A stretch of DNA of 10,694 nucleotides from Sphingobium sp. (GCA_030148625.1 JASBTC010000367.1:1-10694), one strand, 5' to 3'. Numbered from the stretch's first letter, positions 1 through 6,374 are shown. Made by a program: numbers and translations. The notes: generated from the letters alone by a model not told the origin.

Positions 1-266
1 GCCTGGAGACGGTGAAGCTCAACACTCCGGCGATCATCACCACCGATCTGCGCCTCAACGAACCGCGCTATGCGTCGCTGCCGAACATCATGAAGGCCAA
101 GTCCAAGCCGCTGACGAACAAGACTCCGGCTGACTACGGCGTCGACATCGCTGCCCGTCTGGAGACGCTCAAGGTCTCCGAACCGCCCAAGCGCTCGGCC
201 GGCATCAAGGTTGCCGATGTCGATGAACTGGTCGCGAAGCTCAAGGCTCTGGGAGTTGCAGCATGA
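1..266 (+). CDS. etfB: Electron transfer flavoprotein beta subunit, C-terminal part (5' end outside window)
   Basis: This is the last 88 codons or so of EtfB. The reading frame is open from base 3 to the TGA at 264-266 and has no true start inside the window; the GTG at 12 is internal. EtfB binds AMP and pairs with EtfA to pass electrons from flavin dehydrogenases, such as acyl-CoA dehydrogenases, to ETF-ubiquinone oxidoreductase. The diagnostic stretch is [20 protein letters not shown]. In the family this is the recognition loop: its Leu-Pro-Asn-Ile-Met segment docks on partner dehydrogenases, and the following lysine-rich part is conserved. The typical EtfB ending follows ([19 protein letters not shown], then the [12 protein letters not shown] helix). 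The stop overlaps the start of etfA as ATGA, so the two subunits are translationally coupled. A GGGAG at 251-255 inside etfB serves as the etfA ribosome-binding site. Confidence 0.96.
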   Translation, partial: LETVKLNTPAIITTDLRLNEPRYASLPNIMKAKSKPLTNKTPADYGVDIAARLETLKVSEPPKRSAGIKVADVDELVAKLKALGVAA

Positions 267-1195
267 CGAAGACGCTCGGTTGGGTTGAACATGAGGGCGG
301 CGCCGTCAAGGACGCGACCCTTTCCGCCGTGACCGCCGCAGCCAAGCTGGGCGAAGTCCATCTGCTGGTCGCTGGCCAGGGTGTCGACGGCGTTGCCGCC
401 GAAGCCGCCAAGATCGCCGGCGTGGGCAAGGTCCATGTCGCCGACGACGCGGCCTTTGGTCATGCTTTGGCAGAGAATGTCGCGCCGCTGATCGTCGAGC
501 TGATGGCCGGTCATGACGCGTTCGTCGCGCCCGCGACCTCGTCGGCGAAGAACATCGCGCCGCGCGTCGCCGCGTTGCTCGACGTCGCGCAGATTTCGGA
601 GATCCTGTCGGTCGAGAGCGCCGACACCTTCACCCGCCCGATCTATGCGGGCAACGCGCTCGCGACCGTCCAGTCGTCTGACGCGAAGAAGGTGATCACC
701 GTGCGCGGCACCGCCTTCGAGAAGGCCGCCAAGGACGGCGGCTCGGCTTCGGTCGAGGCCGTCTCCGGCAAGGGTGATGCGGGTTTGTCGAGCTTCGTCG
801 GCGCCGAGATCGCCAAGAGCGAGCGCCCCGAACTGACCAGCGCGAAGATCATCGTCTCAGGCGGCCGTGCGCTGCAGAACAGCGAGAACTTCCACAGCAT
901 CATCGAACCCCTGGCCGACAAGCTGGGCGCGGGCGTCGGCGCAAGCCGCGCGGCGGTCGATGCGGGCTATGTCCCTAACGACTATCAGGTCGGCCAGACC
1001 GGCAAGATCGTCGCACCGGAAGTCTATATCGCGATCGGCATTTCGGGTGCGATCCAGCACCTCGCCGGCATGAAAGACTCCAAGACGATCATCGCGATCA
1101 ACAAGGACGAAGACGCCCCCATCTTCCAGGTGGCGGACATCGGCCTGGTCGGCGACCTGTTCAAGATCGTGCCGGAACTGACGTCGAAGCTGTAA
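263..1195 (+). CDS. etfA: Electron transfer flavoprotein alpha subunit
   Basis: EtfA is the FAD-carrying subunit of the soluble ETF heterodimer. It takes electrons from several dehydrogenases and delivers them to the quinone pool through ETF-QO. The 310-residue length is normal for the family. Residues 1 to about 185 form the N-terminal nucleotide-binding-like fold. The C-terminal FAD domain carries the family signature: SGGRAL at 199-204, [20 protein letters not shown] from 237, [10 protein letters not shown] at 257-266, and [12 protein letters not shown] from 277. The ATG at 263 overlaps the etfB stop by ATGA and has a GGGAG seven bases upstream, so this start is well supported. The gene is intact, and its base composition matches its neighbours. 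A large inverted repeat follows 8 bases after the stop and probably ends the etfBA transcript. Confidence 0.98.
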   Translation: MTKTLGWVEHEGGAVKDATLSAVTAAAKLGEVHLLVAGQGVDGVAAEAAKIAGVGKVHVADDAAFGHALAENVAPLIVELMAGHDAFVAPATSSAKNIAPRVAALLDVAQISEILSVESADTFTRPIYAGNALATVQSSDAKKVITVRGTAFEKAAKDGGSASVEAVSGKGDAGLSSFVGAEIAKSERPELTSAKIIVSGGRALQNSENFHSIIEPLADKLGAGVGASRAAVDAGYVPNDYQVGQTGKIVAPEVYIAIGISGAIQHLAGMKDSKTIIAINKDEDAPIFQVADIGLVGDLFKIVPELTSKL

Positions 1196-1203
1196 CGATA
1201 GGA

Positions 1204-1312
1204 AGCCCCTCCTCTTTAGGGGGAGGGGTTGGGGTGGGGCAGTCTGTCGCTTCGCGAACGCTGCCTGACGGCAGCGCACCCGCCCCAACCCCTCCCTTGA
1301 AAGGGAGGGGCT
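1204..1312. repeat. Large imperfect inverted repeat between convergent etfA and amidohydrolase genes
   Basis: Arms of about 36 bases (1204-1239 and 1277-1312) are inverted copies with a few mismatches. Each begins AGCCCCTCC and contains GGGAGGGGTTGGGG. Each arm also folds on itself (CCCCTCC / GGAGGGG), so the unit is a nested palindrome. The loop of about 37 bases contains a smaller stem, CTGCC/GGCAG. From general familiarity, GC-rich cassettes of this type recur in intergenic gaps of sphingomonads and related alphaproteobacteria. Lying between two convergent stops, it could act as a bidirectional transcription barrier. No T-tract follows on either strand, so a classical Rho-independent terminator is not proven. 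Confidence 0.8.
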
Positions 1313-1320
1313 AATTGCTC

Positions 1321-2325
1321 TCAAAATCCCGAGAGAAAACTCGCGACATTGCGCCCTAGCGCGTCGGTGGCGTAGCCACCCTCCATCACCACCACCAATG
1401 GCAGTCCCGACGCGGCGATGCGCCGTGCCAACGCCGGATAGTCGCTCGTCTTCAGCTTGAACTGCGAGATCGGGTCCTCCTCGAACGTGTCGGCACCGAA
1501 CGAAACCAGCAGCAGATCAGGTCCGAAATCGGCGATCGCACCAAGCGCGCCGTCCAGCACCGGCTCGTAATCCGCCAGCGTCGTGCCGCGCGGCAGCGGG
1601 AGATTGAGCGTCGCACCCTCCCCCGCCCCTTCGCCGCGCTCGTCGGCATGGCCCCAGTAAAAGGGATAGTCGGTCACCGGATCGGCATGGATCGAGACGA
1701 ACAGAACGTCGCCGCGATCGTAGAAGATGTCCTGCGTACCGTTGCCGTGATGATAGTCGATATCGAGGATCGCGACCTTCTTGCGGCCCGCATCGAGCGC
1801 GGCCTGCGCGGCAACGGCGACATTGTTAATGTAGCAATAGCCGCCGAGATAGTCGGCGCCGGCATGATGGCCCGGCGGGCGGCAGAGCGCGAATGAATTG
1901 GATGCGCCGTCGAGCACGTCATGCGTCGCCGACAGCGCCGATTGCGCACCCCAATAGGCGCTGGCCCAGGTATCCGCGGTGATCGGCGTCGAGGCATCGA
2001 AACTGTACAGGCCGAGCTGCGCATCGATGCGATCGAGCTTGAGCGGGCGGCGGCGCGCGACCGGCCAGGTATAGCCGACGGCATCGCCACTGCGGCCCGC
2101 ATCGATCCAGCGCGCATGCGCATGTTTGAGGAAATCGACATAGTCGGCCGAATGGACGCGCAGGATCGGCGCCTCACCGCGATCCGGCGGCGGCTCGGTC
2201 GCGCCAAGCGCGCCCAGCATGTTGCGGGCACGGCCGGGATGCTCGGCATAGGGGACGAAGCTGCCATTGTGCAGCTCCTGCTCGGGCGCGTGGTCAAGCT
2301 CGCGCGGATCGAAGAACAGTTTCAT
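1321..2325 (-). CDS. Acetylpolyamine amidohydrolase-like deacetylase (histone deacetylase superfamily, class II type)
   Basis: This is a zinc hydrolase that removes acetyl groups from amines, most likely acetylpolyamines, in the cytosol. At 334 residues it matches the length of Mycoplana ramosa AphA (341). The catalytic set is complete: PPGHHAG with His153/His154, the zinc ligands Asp190 and His192 in ILDIDYHHGNGTQDIFYDRG, the third ligand Asp279 in SFGADTFEEDPIS, and the transition-state Tyr318 in EGGY. All are offset by 5 from the AphA positions I recall (158/159, 195, 197, 284, 323). The N-terminal ELHNGSFVP segment keeps a glutamate (Glu17) matching the one thought to hold the polyamine amine. 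The 75-105 insertion (RWIDAG to RRRPLKLDRIDAQLG) resembles the AphA dimerisation loop. Generic annotation would be 'histone deacetylase family protein'. No clear Shine-Dalgarno precedes the ATG at 2325. The gene is divergent from the alpha/beta hydrolase. Superfamily is near certain; substrate is inferred. Confidence 0.93.
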   Translation of the reverse strand: MKLFFDPRELDHAPEQELHNGSFVPYAEHPGRARNMLGALGATEPPPDRGEAPILRVHSADYVDFLKHAHARWIDAGRSGDAVGYTWPVARRRPLKLDRIDAQLGLYSFDASTPITADTWASAYWGAQSALSATHDVLDGASNSFALCRPPGHHAGADYLGGYCYINNVAVAAQAALDAGRKKVAILDIDYHHGNGTQDIFYDRGDVLFVSIHADPVTDYPFYWGHADERGEGAGEGATLNLPLPRGTTLADYEPVLDGALGAIADFGPDLLLVSFGADTFEEDPISQFKLKTSDYPALARRIAASGLPLVVVMEGGYATDALGRNVASFLSGF

Positions 2326-2513
2326 GGCGACATGCTAAAGCATCGCGCGGAAAAGAGTGAACCGGTTTTCCACGAAATTGGCCCAATCGCGGCGATCAAC
2401 GGCCCGCCACGGCGGTGTGTTCGCCGAACGCGGCCCATTCATCACAGATTGATTTCCTTCATGTTACGGAACTGTGACTGGCTTCATTAGGTTTTTACCG
2501 TCATAAATTTGTC
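2326..2513. promoter_or_regulatory. Divergent promoter region between amidohydrolase and alpha/beta hydrolase genes
   Basis: This 188-base gap separates two divergent starts. Its right third (2441-2513) is clearly more AT-rich than the coding DNA around it. A CATAAA at 2502-2507 ends six bases before the plus-strand ATG at 2514, where a -10 element for a leaderless transcript would sit; the -35 region is weak. TCACAG at 2442-2447 and CTGTGA at 2472-2477 form a widely spaced inverted pair. On the amidohydrolase side, ATGCT-AA-AGCAT (2332-2343) forms a small palindrome 6 bases upstream of that gene's ATG. No Shine-Dalgarno is evident for either gene. These are positional observations only. Confidence 0.35.
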
Positions 2514-3215
2514 ATGGACCGAATCGCGCTCACTCTCCCGGCCTCGCCGCCACCGATCGCCAAGCTGCTTGGCGAAATGCGTGTGCTCGGCGAGCTGCGC
2601 CGTGGCTGGCGCTATGGTCCGGCGATGGCGACAGACCATGACGGTCATGGCCGCCCGGTGATGGTGATTCCCGGCTTCCTGGCGGCGGACGGATCGACGG
2701 TGATGCTCCGCCGTACGCTGAAGGCCGCGAATTTCCGGACCTATGGCTGGGGCGAAGGCCGCAATTACGGCGTGAAGGCCGATATCCTCGAACGGCTCGA
2801 TCGCCGGATCGACCAGATCCAGCGCGAATGTGATGCGCCCGTGGCCCTGATCGGCTGGAGCCTGGGCGGCCTGATCGCGCGCGAATATGCCAAATACGCG
2901 CCCGACCGGATCGATCGCGTGATCACGATGGGCAGCCCGTTTTCGGGCGATTTGCGCGCCAATCACGCCTGGCGCCTCTACGAGCTGATCAATCGCCATC
3001 CCGTCGACCAGGGACCGCTTTCGGTCAACCTGACCGAGAAGCCGCCCGTGCCCACCTACACTTTATGGTCGGAGAATGACGGCATCGTCTCGCCCGACTG
3101 CAGCCGCGGATTGCCGCATGAAAGCGATCGGACCTGGCAGGTCGGCTGCGGCCATCTCGGCTTCACCACATCGCCCGATTCGATCAATGCGATCTTCGAA
3201 GCGCTCGACGCCTGA
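2514..3215 (+). CDS. Alpha/beta fold hydrolase (lipase/esterase-like)
   Basis: This 233-residue protein has a compact alpha/beta-hydrolase fold. VMVIPGFLAADGST (49-62) is the first core strand and likely oxyanion loop. ALIGWSLGGLIAREYA carries the nucleophile elbow G-W-S-L-G with Ser116. LWSENDGIVSPDCSRG supplies the probable acid, Asp189 (Asp195 is an alternative), and GCGHLGF supplies His214. The set is therefore a full Ser-Asp-His triad. The N-terminal part (PPPIAKLLGEMRVLGELRRG) lacks a convincing signal peptide, so it is probably cytosolic or loosely membrane-associated. Substrate is unknown; an ester of a lipid-like compound is a guess from the family. No Shine-Dalgarno precedes the ATG, and translation may be leaderless. 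A shorter start at Met22 (2577) would remove a segment that looks conserved in relatives as I recall them. The gene is convergent with the ABM gene across a palindromic repeat. Confidence 0.88.
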   Translation: MDRIALTLPASPPPIAKLLGEMRVLGELRRGWRYGPAMATDHDGHGRPVMVIPGFLAADGSTVMLRRTLKAANFRTYGWGEGRNYGVKADILERLDRRIDQIQRECDAPVALIGWSLGGLIAREYAKYAPDRIDRVITMGSPFSGDLRANHAWRLYELINRHPVDQGPLSVNLTEKPPVPTYTLWSENDGIVSPDCSRGLPHESDRTWQVGCGHLGFTTSPDSINAIFEALDA

Positions 3216-3244
3216 GGCCGGCGCGAGTTTCTCCATTTTTACTG

Positions 3245-3332
3245 TGTCATTCCCGCGAAAGCGGGAATCCCGCTTCTTCTTCTTTCTGATACTTCCCGGA
3301 AAAGCGGGATTCCCGCTTTCGCGGGAATGACA
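3245..3332. repeat. Twin nested palindrome: perfect 31-base inverted repeat of REP type
   Basis: The arms at 3245-3275 and 3302-3332 are perfect 31-base inverted copies around a 26-base pyrimidine-rich loop. Each arm is itself a hairpin, ATTCCCGC-GAAA-GCGGGAAT (3249-3268 in the left arm). The outer end TGTCATTCCCGCG recurs in the palindrome at 8192-8229. The structure resembles the widespread proteobacterial REP/dRS3-like elements with an ATTCCC...GGGAAT core. It fills the gap between two convergent genes, so it may also end transcription on both strands. Confidence 0.88.
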
Positions 3333-3351
3333 TTGTGGGTTGGGAAACCCG

Positions 3352-3648
3352 CTAAAACGGCACCGTTTCAGCGCGGTGGATGATGATCTCCGGCGGTTCG
3401 TTGGCGTTGCTCCGCGCATAAGCGGCAAAGGCGCGCGTTTCCGGCACCGCGAAATGCGCCCGCAGCGCCGCTTCGTCTTCCCAGAACTCGACGAACACCA
3501 GCCGACACGGATCCTCGCAGTCGACATGGACATTGTGCGCGATACAGCCCGGTTCAGATCGCGAACGGCGGCAATGTTCGATGCACGCCGCAAGCATCGG
3601 GCCGTGGCTCGCCGCCCGGGTATGGATTGCGCCGGTGACGATGATCAT
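3352..3648 (-). CDS. Antibiotic biosynthesis monooxygenase (ABM) domain protein, putative quinol monooxygenase
   Basis: This 98-residue protein starts MIIVTGAIHTRA and has the dimeric ferredoxin-like (ABM/YgiN-type) pattern: a first beta strand, a helix (MLAACIEHCRRSRSEPGCIA), the strand pair HNVHVDCEDPCRLVFVEFWED, then the helix EAALRAHFAVPETRAFAAY and a last strand EIIIHRAETV. Relatives oxidise quinols or small aromatics without cofactors, or simply bind small molecules; the substrate cannot be read here. The frame is open to an upstream start at 3687, but the ATG at 3646-3648 is preferred. It has an excellent AGGAGGAG five bases upstream, and the extra residues (PRTLSRGRGGEA) are not domain-like. 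The start lies within the thioesterase frame, so the two genes are presumably coupled. The last stretch faces the 3245-3332 palindrome. Confidence 0.82.
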   Translation of the reverse strand: MIIVTGAIHTRAASHGPMLAACIEHCRRSRSEPGCIAHNVHVDCEDPCRLVFVEFWEDEAALRAHFAVPETRAFAAYARSNANEPPEIIIHRAETVPF

Positions 3649-4054
3649 GGCTTCTCCTCCTCTCCCCCTCGACAAAGTTCGCGGCAACGTCGCGCGGCAC
3701 GCGGCCGATACGGCCGGTCGCCTTGTCGATCATCGCCCAGGTCGTCTTCGCGCGCACCTTCACCTTGCCGTCGGGGCCGGTGAACTCGATCATCCGATCG
3801 AACCGCGCGCCGCGCGGCCATTCGGGCACCCAGGTCCGCGCAGCCACGGTTTCGCCCGCGCTGACATTGCCAACATAGTCGATTTCGTGGCGCGCCACGA
3901 CCCAGACATAGATATCGACATGCTCTGGCGCCGCGGCATGACGCCAATGCGCGGTCGCGATATCCTGGATCCAGCGCACCCAGACCGCATTGTTGACATG
4001 GCCGAGTTCGTCGATGTCATCGGCGGTTGCGGTAATCGACCAGGCAAAGTCCAT
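3554..4054 (-). CDS. Acyl-CoA thioesterase-like protein, 4HBT/hot-dog fold (C-terminal tail doubtful)
   Basis: This is a hot-dog fold thioesterase of the 4-hydroxybenzoyl-CoA/YbgC group, which hydrolyses acyl-CoA thioesters in the cytosol. The signature is at the N-terminus: DDIDELGHVNNAVWVRWIQD (12-31), with the acidic residue near Asp13/Asp15 and the G-H-V-N-N turn. It is followed by the central strands YVWVVARHEIDYVGNVSAGETV and the RFDRMIEFTGPDGKVKVRAKTTWAMID pair. The start at 4054 has AGGAGG (4063-4068 on the complement) eight bases upstream. The domain ends near GRVPRDVAANFVEGE (residue 130). The remaining 36 residues (RRRSHDHRHRR...) look like an out-of-frame reading of the ABM gene. 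A one-base insertion in the C5 run at 3664-3668 (G5 on the coding strand) would instead give an ending EGGEEEKP and a TGA at 3645-3647, overlapping the ABM ATG, for a normal length of about 135. Frameshift, sequencing error or a genuine long overlap are all possible. Confidence 0.85.
   Translation of the reverse strand: MDFAWSITATADDIDELGHVNNAVWVRWIQDIATAHWRHAAAPEHVDIYVWVVARHEIDYVGNVSAGETVAARTWVPEWPRGARFDRMIEFTGPDGKVKVRAKTTWAMIDKATGRIGRVPRDVAANFVEGERRRSHDHRHRRNPYPGGEPRPDACGVHRTLPPFAI
3654..3661 (-). promoter_or_regulatory. Strong ribosome-binding site of the ABM gene
   Basis: AGGAGGAG on the minus strand, five bases before the ATG at 3648, is the best Shine-Dalgarno match among the gene starts examined. 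It decides the ABM start in favour of MIIVTG over the longer frame beginning at 3687. It lies inside the end of the thioesterase coding region, in line with translational coupling. Confidence 0.8.
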
Positions 4055-4074
4055 CGATCCAGCCTCCTCATATG

Positions 4075-4106
4075 CGATCTCGAGGATGCTGACGCATCCG
4101 AGATCG
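4075..4106 (-). promoter_or_regulatory. Imperfect hairpin directly upstream of the thioesterase ribosome-binding site
   Basis: CGATCTCG (4075-4082) pairs with CGAGATCG (4099-4106), and GATGC (4085-4089) pairs with GCATC (4094-4098). This leaves a two-base AG bulge and a four-base loop. The 13-pair stem ends six bases before the AGGAGG of the thioesterase gene on the minus strand. It could mark a 5' untranslated structure, an operator or an RNA-processing site between the peptidase and thioesterase genes. Function is unproven. Confidence 0.45.
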
Positions 4107-4133
4107 TTTCGCTCAAACGCCGCGCGGGCTTAC

Positions 4134-4170
4134 GCCGGTGTCCGATCAGTCAAGCTCATCGGACACCGGC
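4134..4170 (-). terminator. Hairpin just after the oligopeptidase stop codon, possible terminator
   Basis: GCCGGTGTCCGAT (4134-4146) and ATCGGACACCGGC (4158-4170) are a perfect 13-base inverted repeat with an 11-base loop. It begins one base past the TGA of the S9 peptidase gene on the minus strand. The stem is strong, but no T-run follows (TAAGCCCGC), so it may act as a weak or factor-assisted terminator or as a 3'-end stabiliser rather than a classical intrinsic terminator. Confidence 0.55.
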
Positions 4171-4171
4171 A

Positions 4172-6298
4172 TCAGTCCGCATCCCCAAGCTGCCACAGCA
4201 CGAATGCGTAGGTTTCCGCATCCTCGCGCAAGCTGTCGAACCGGCCCGACTTGCCGCCATGGCCCGCGCCCATATTGGTCTTAAGCAGCAGCATGTTCCC
4301 GTCGGTCTTGGTGGCGCGCAGCCTGGCCGCCCATTTCGCGGGCTCCCAATAGGTCACGCGCGGGTCGTTGAGCCCACCGGTGATGAGCAAGGGCGGATAG
4401 GCCTTGGCCGCGACATTGTCATAGGGGCTGTAGCTGCGGATCAGTTCGAACGCCTTTTTGTCGGTGATGGGATTGCCCCATTCGGGCCATTCGCCGGGCG
4501 TCAACGGCAGGCTGTCGTCGAGCATGGTGTTGAGCACGTCGACAAAAGGCACATCGGCGACCACCGCGCCCCATAGATCGGGATCGGTATTCGCGACGAC
4601 GCCCATCAGTTCGCCGCCCGCCGAGCCGCCATTGATCGCGATATTGCCGGCCTTGGTGAAATTGGCGGCGATCAACCCCTTCGCCGCATCGGCAAAGTCG
4701 TGGAAGGTGTTCCAGCGTGCTTCCGCCTTGCCCTGCAGATACCAGTTATAGCCGAGATCGTCGCCGCCGCGGATATGCGCAATGGCAAAGGCATAGCCGC
4801 GGTCGAGCAGCGAAAGCCGTCCCGTCGAGAAGCTGGGCGGGATGGCATAACCATAGGCGCCATAGGCGTAGAGGAAGAGCTTGCCGTTGCCGTCCTTGCG
4901 GAAACCTTTCTTATAGACGACCGAAACCGGCACCTTGGCACCATCGCGCGCCGTCACCATCAGCCGTTCGGTCTCGTACTGGCTGGGATCGTAGCCCGAC
5001 GGGATTTCCTGGACCTTGAGCGTCGTGAGCCCGCCGGTCGCGGGATCATATTCATAGGTGGTGCGCGGCGTCACCATCGAGGAATAGGACAGCCGATAGA
5101 CGTCGGGGTCATATTCGGGGTTGCTCGACAGCCCCGCCGAATAGCTCGCTTCCCCGAACGGGACGCGGCTTTCCACGCCGTCATAGGTCCTCAGCACGAC
5201 CTGATCGAGGCCATCGACGCGCTCGGAGAGGATGAGGTGCTTCTTGAAGGCCGCAAAGCCGGTCAGATAGACGCGATCGGAGCCGGGGATCACCGTCTTC
5301 CAGCTTCCGGGACTTGCCGGGTCGGCCTCCGCCAGGCGGAAGTTCACATGCTCGTCATTGGTCAGGATCCACAGCTTCCCATTGGCCGAATCCACCGAAT
5401 ATTCGTGCTTCACCTTGCGGGGGGAAACCAGGATCGGCTCGGCAAGCGGGTTCGACGCGGGCAGCAGGCGCACTTCGCTGGTCTGGTTGTCTCCGGTCGC
5501 GAGGGTGATCCACTGGCGATCCTGGGTTTCGTCGATACCGACCTGGAAACCGATATCCTGTTCCTCATAGAGGACCCTGTCGGTCTTCGGATCGGCGCCG
5601 AGCACATGGTGCAGCGCCTTGTAGGCGCGCCACTGCTCGTTGACCTCGGTATAGACCAGGCTCTTCGAATCCGCTGCCCAGGCGACTTCGCCGTTCACCT
5701 GCGTGCTGACCGTCTCCAGTTCGCGACCGGTCGCGATCTCGCGGATGCGCAGCGTGTAGCGTTCCGATCCATTGTCGTCGGCGCCATGGGCCATCAGCCG
5801 GCCGTCGGGGCTCACTTCGAGGATGCCGAGGCGGAAATACTCCTTGCCTTCGGCTTCCTTGGGTTCGTCGAACAGCACTTCGTCCGCGCCGCCGGAGACG
5901 GGCCGGCGATAATGGACCGGATATTGCGCACCGGTCTGATAGGCGAGCCAGTAGAGCCAGTCGCCGTCCCTTTGCGGAACCGACGAATCATCCTCCTTGA
6001 TGCGCCCCTTCATCTCCTGGAAGATCGTCTCGACCAGTGCGGCGCGCGGCTTCATCTGCGCTTCGAAATAGGCGTTCTCCGCCTTGACGTAAGCGAGCAC
6101 GTCGGCGTCGTTCACTTCGGGATAGCTCTGATCCTTCAACCAGAAATAGGGATCCTGGATGGTGACGCCGTGGCGGGTATATGCATGCGGCCGCTGTTCG
6201 GCGACGGGGGGCTTGATCGGATCGGTCATGGTGTCTTTCTGGGCTTGAACGGGCGCGGCAAGCGCGATCAGCAGGGCGGCGGCCGGGGCCAGGCGCAT
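4172..6298 (-). CDS. Oligopeptidase B-like S9 family serine peptidase with signal peptide
   Basis: This 708-residue prolyl-oligopeptidase-family enzyme is closest to oligopeptidase B (PtrB). It has a seven-bladed propeller (about 55-415) gating an alpha/beta-hydrolase domain that cuts short peptides. Landmarks are RPHAYTRHGVTIQDPYFWLKD near the N-terminus, the nucleophile Ser559 in NGGSAGGELMG, PFVDVLNTMLDDSLPLTPGE, Asp645 in LNDPRVTYWEPAKW and His680 in GAGHGGKSGRFDS. The triad spacing (86, 35) is nearly that of E. coli PtrB (85, 35). The start chosen, ATG 6298, gives a signal peptide MRLAPAAALLIALAAPVQA, implying a periplasmic enzyme. The frame is open to 6364, but those extra residues are not signal-like. 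An internal ATG at 6229 would give a cytosolic form. Acidic residues that give PtrB its dibasic preference are replaced (see findings), so cleavage specificity is uncertain. The gene is divergent from the aminopeptidase P gene; a hairpin follows the stop. Confidence 0.92.
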   Translation of the reverse strand: MRLAPAAALLIALAAPVQAQKDTMTDPIKPPVAEQRPHAYTRHGVTIQDPYFWLKDQSYPEVNDADVLAYVKAENAYFEAQMKPRAALVETIFQEMKGRIKEDDSSVPQRDGDWLYWLAYQTGAQYPVHYRRPVSGGADEVLFDEPKEAEGKEYFRLGILEVSPDGRLMAHGADDNGSERYTLRIREIATGRELETVSTQVNGEVAWAADSKSLVYTEVNEQWRAYKALHHVLGADPKTDRVLYEEQDIGFQVGIDETQDRQWITLATGDNQTSEVRLLPASNPLAEPILVSPRKVKHEYSVDSANGKLWILTNDEHVNFRLAEADPASPGSWKTVIPGSDRVYLTGFAAFKKHLILSERVDGLDQVVLRTYDGVESRVPFGEASYSAGLSSNPEYDPDVYRLSYSSMVTPRTTYEYDPATGGLTTLKVQEIPSGYDPSQYETERLMVTARDGAKVPVSVVYKKGFRKDGNGKLFLYAYGAYGYAIPPSFSTGRLSLLDRGYAFAIAHIRGGDDLGYNWYLQGKAEARWNTFHDFADAAKGLIAANFTKAGNIAINGGSAGGELMGVVANTDPDLWGAVVADVPFVDVLNTMLDDSLPLTPGEWPEWGNPITDKKAFELIRSYSPYDNVAAKAYPPLLITGGLNDPRVTYWEPAKWAARLRATKTDGNMLLLKTNMGAGHGGKSGRFDSLREDAETYAFVLWQLGDAD

Positions 6299-6344
6299 GG
6301 TTGGTATTTCCCGTTGCGGCGGGTGGCAAGGCGGTCGCCATCGC

Positions 6345-6374
6345 CTTATGTTGATCGCAGCCACTAGAGATCAA
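6345..6374 (-). promoter_or_regulatory. Candidate promoter for the S9 peptidase gene
   Basis: On the minus strand, TTGATC (6374-6369) and CATAAG (6350-6345) are 18 bases apart and resemble -35 and -10 boxes. Transcription would begin near 6338, leaving a leader of about 40 bases before the ATG at 6298 and excluding the longer frame to 6364. GATCAA occurs twice (6369-6374, 6376-6381), and its inverse TTGATC lies at 6351-6356, so a regulator could bind here. Neither box is a strong consensus match. Confidence 0.25.

Noticed and set aside
857..1324. A minus-strand 155-codon frame through the end of etfA and the inverted repeat.
   Set aside because: Antisense to conserved EtfA sequence; its N-terminal part is merely translated repeat.
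1921..2490. A 189-codon plus-strand frame running into the divergent gap.
   Set aside because: Mostly antisense to the amidohydrolase; Arg-rich shadow composition and no domain.
3533..4576. A 347-codon plus-strand frame across the ABM, thioesterase and peptidase C-terminal regions.
   Set aside because: It crosses three supported minus-strand genes and two hairpins and shows no family motif.
4700..6367. A 555-codon open frame on the plus strand, antisense to the S9 peptidase.
   Set aside because: It mirrors a gene with clear catalytic motifs; long antisense frames are expected at this GC content. Its protein has no recognisable domain.
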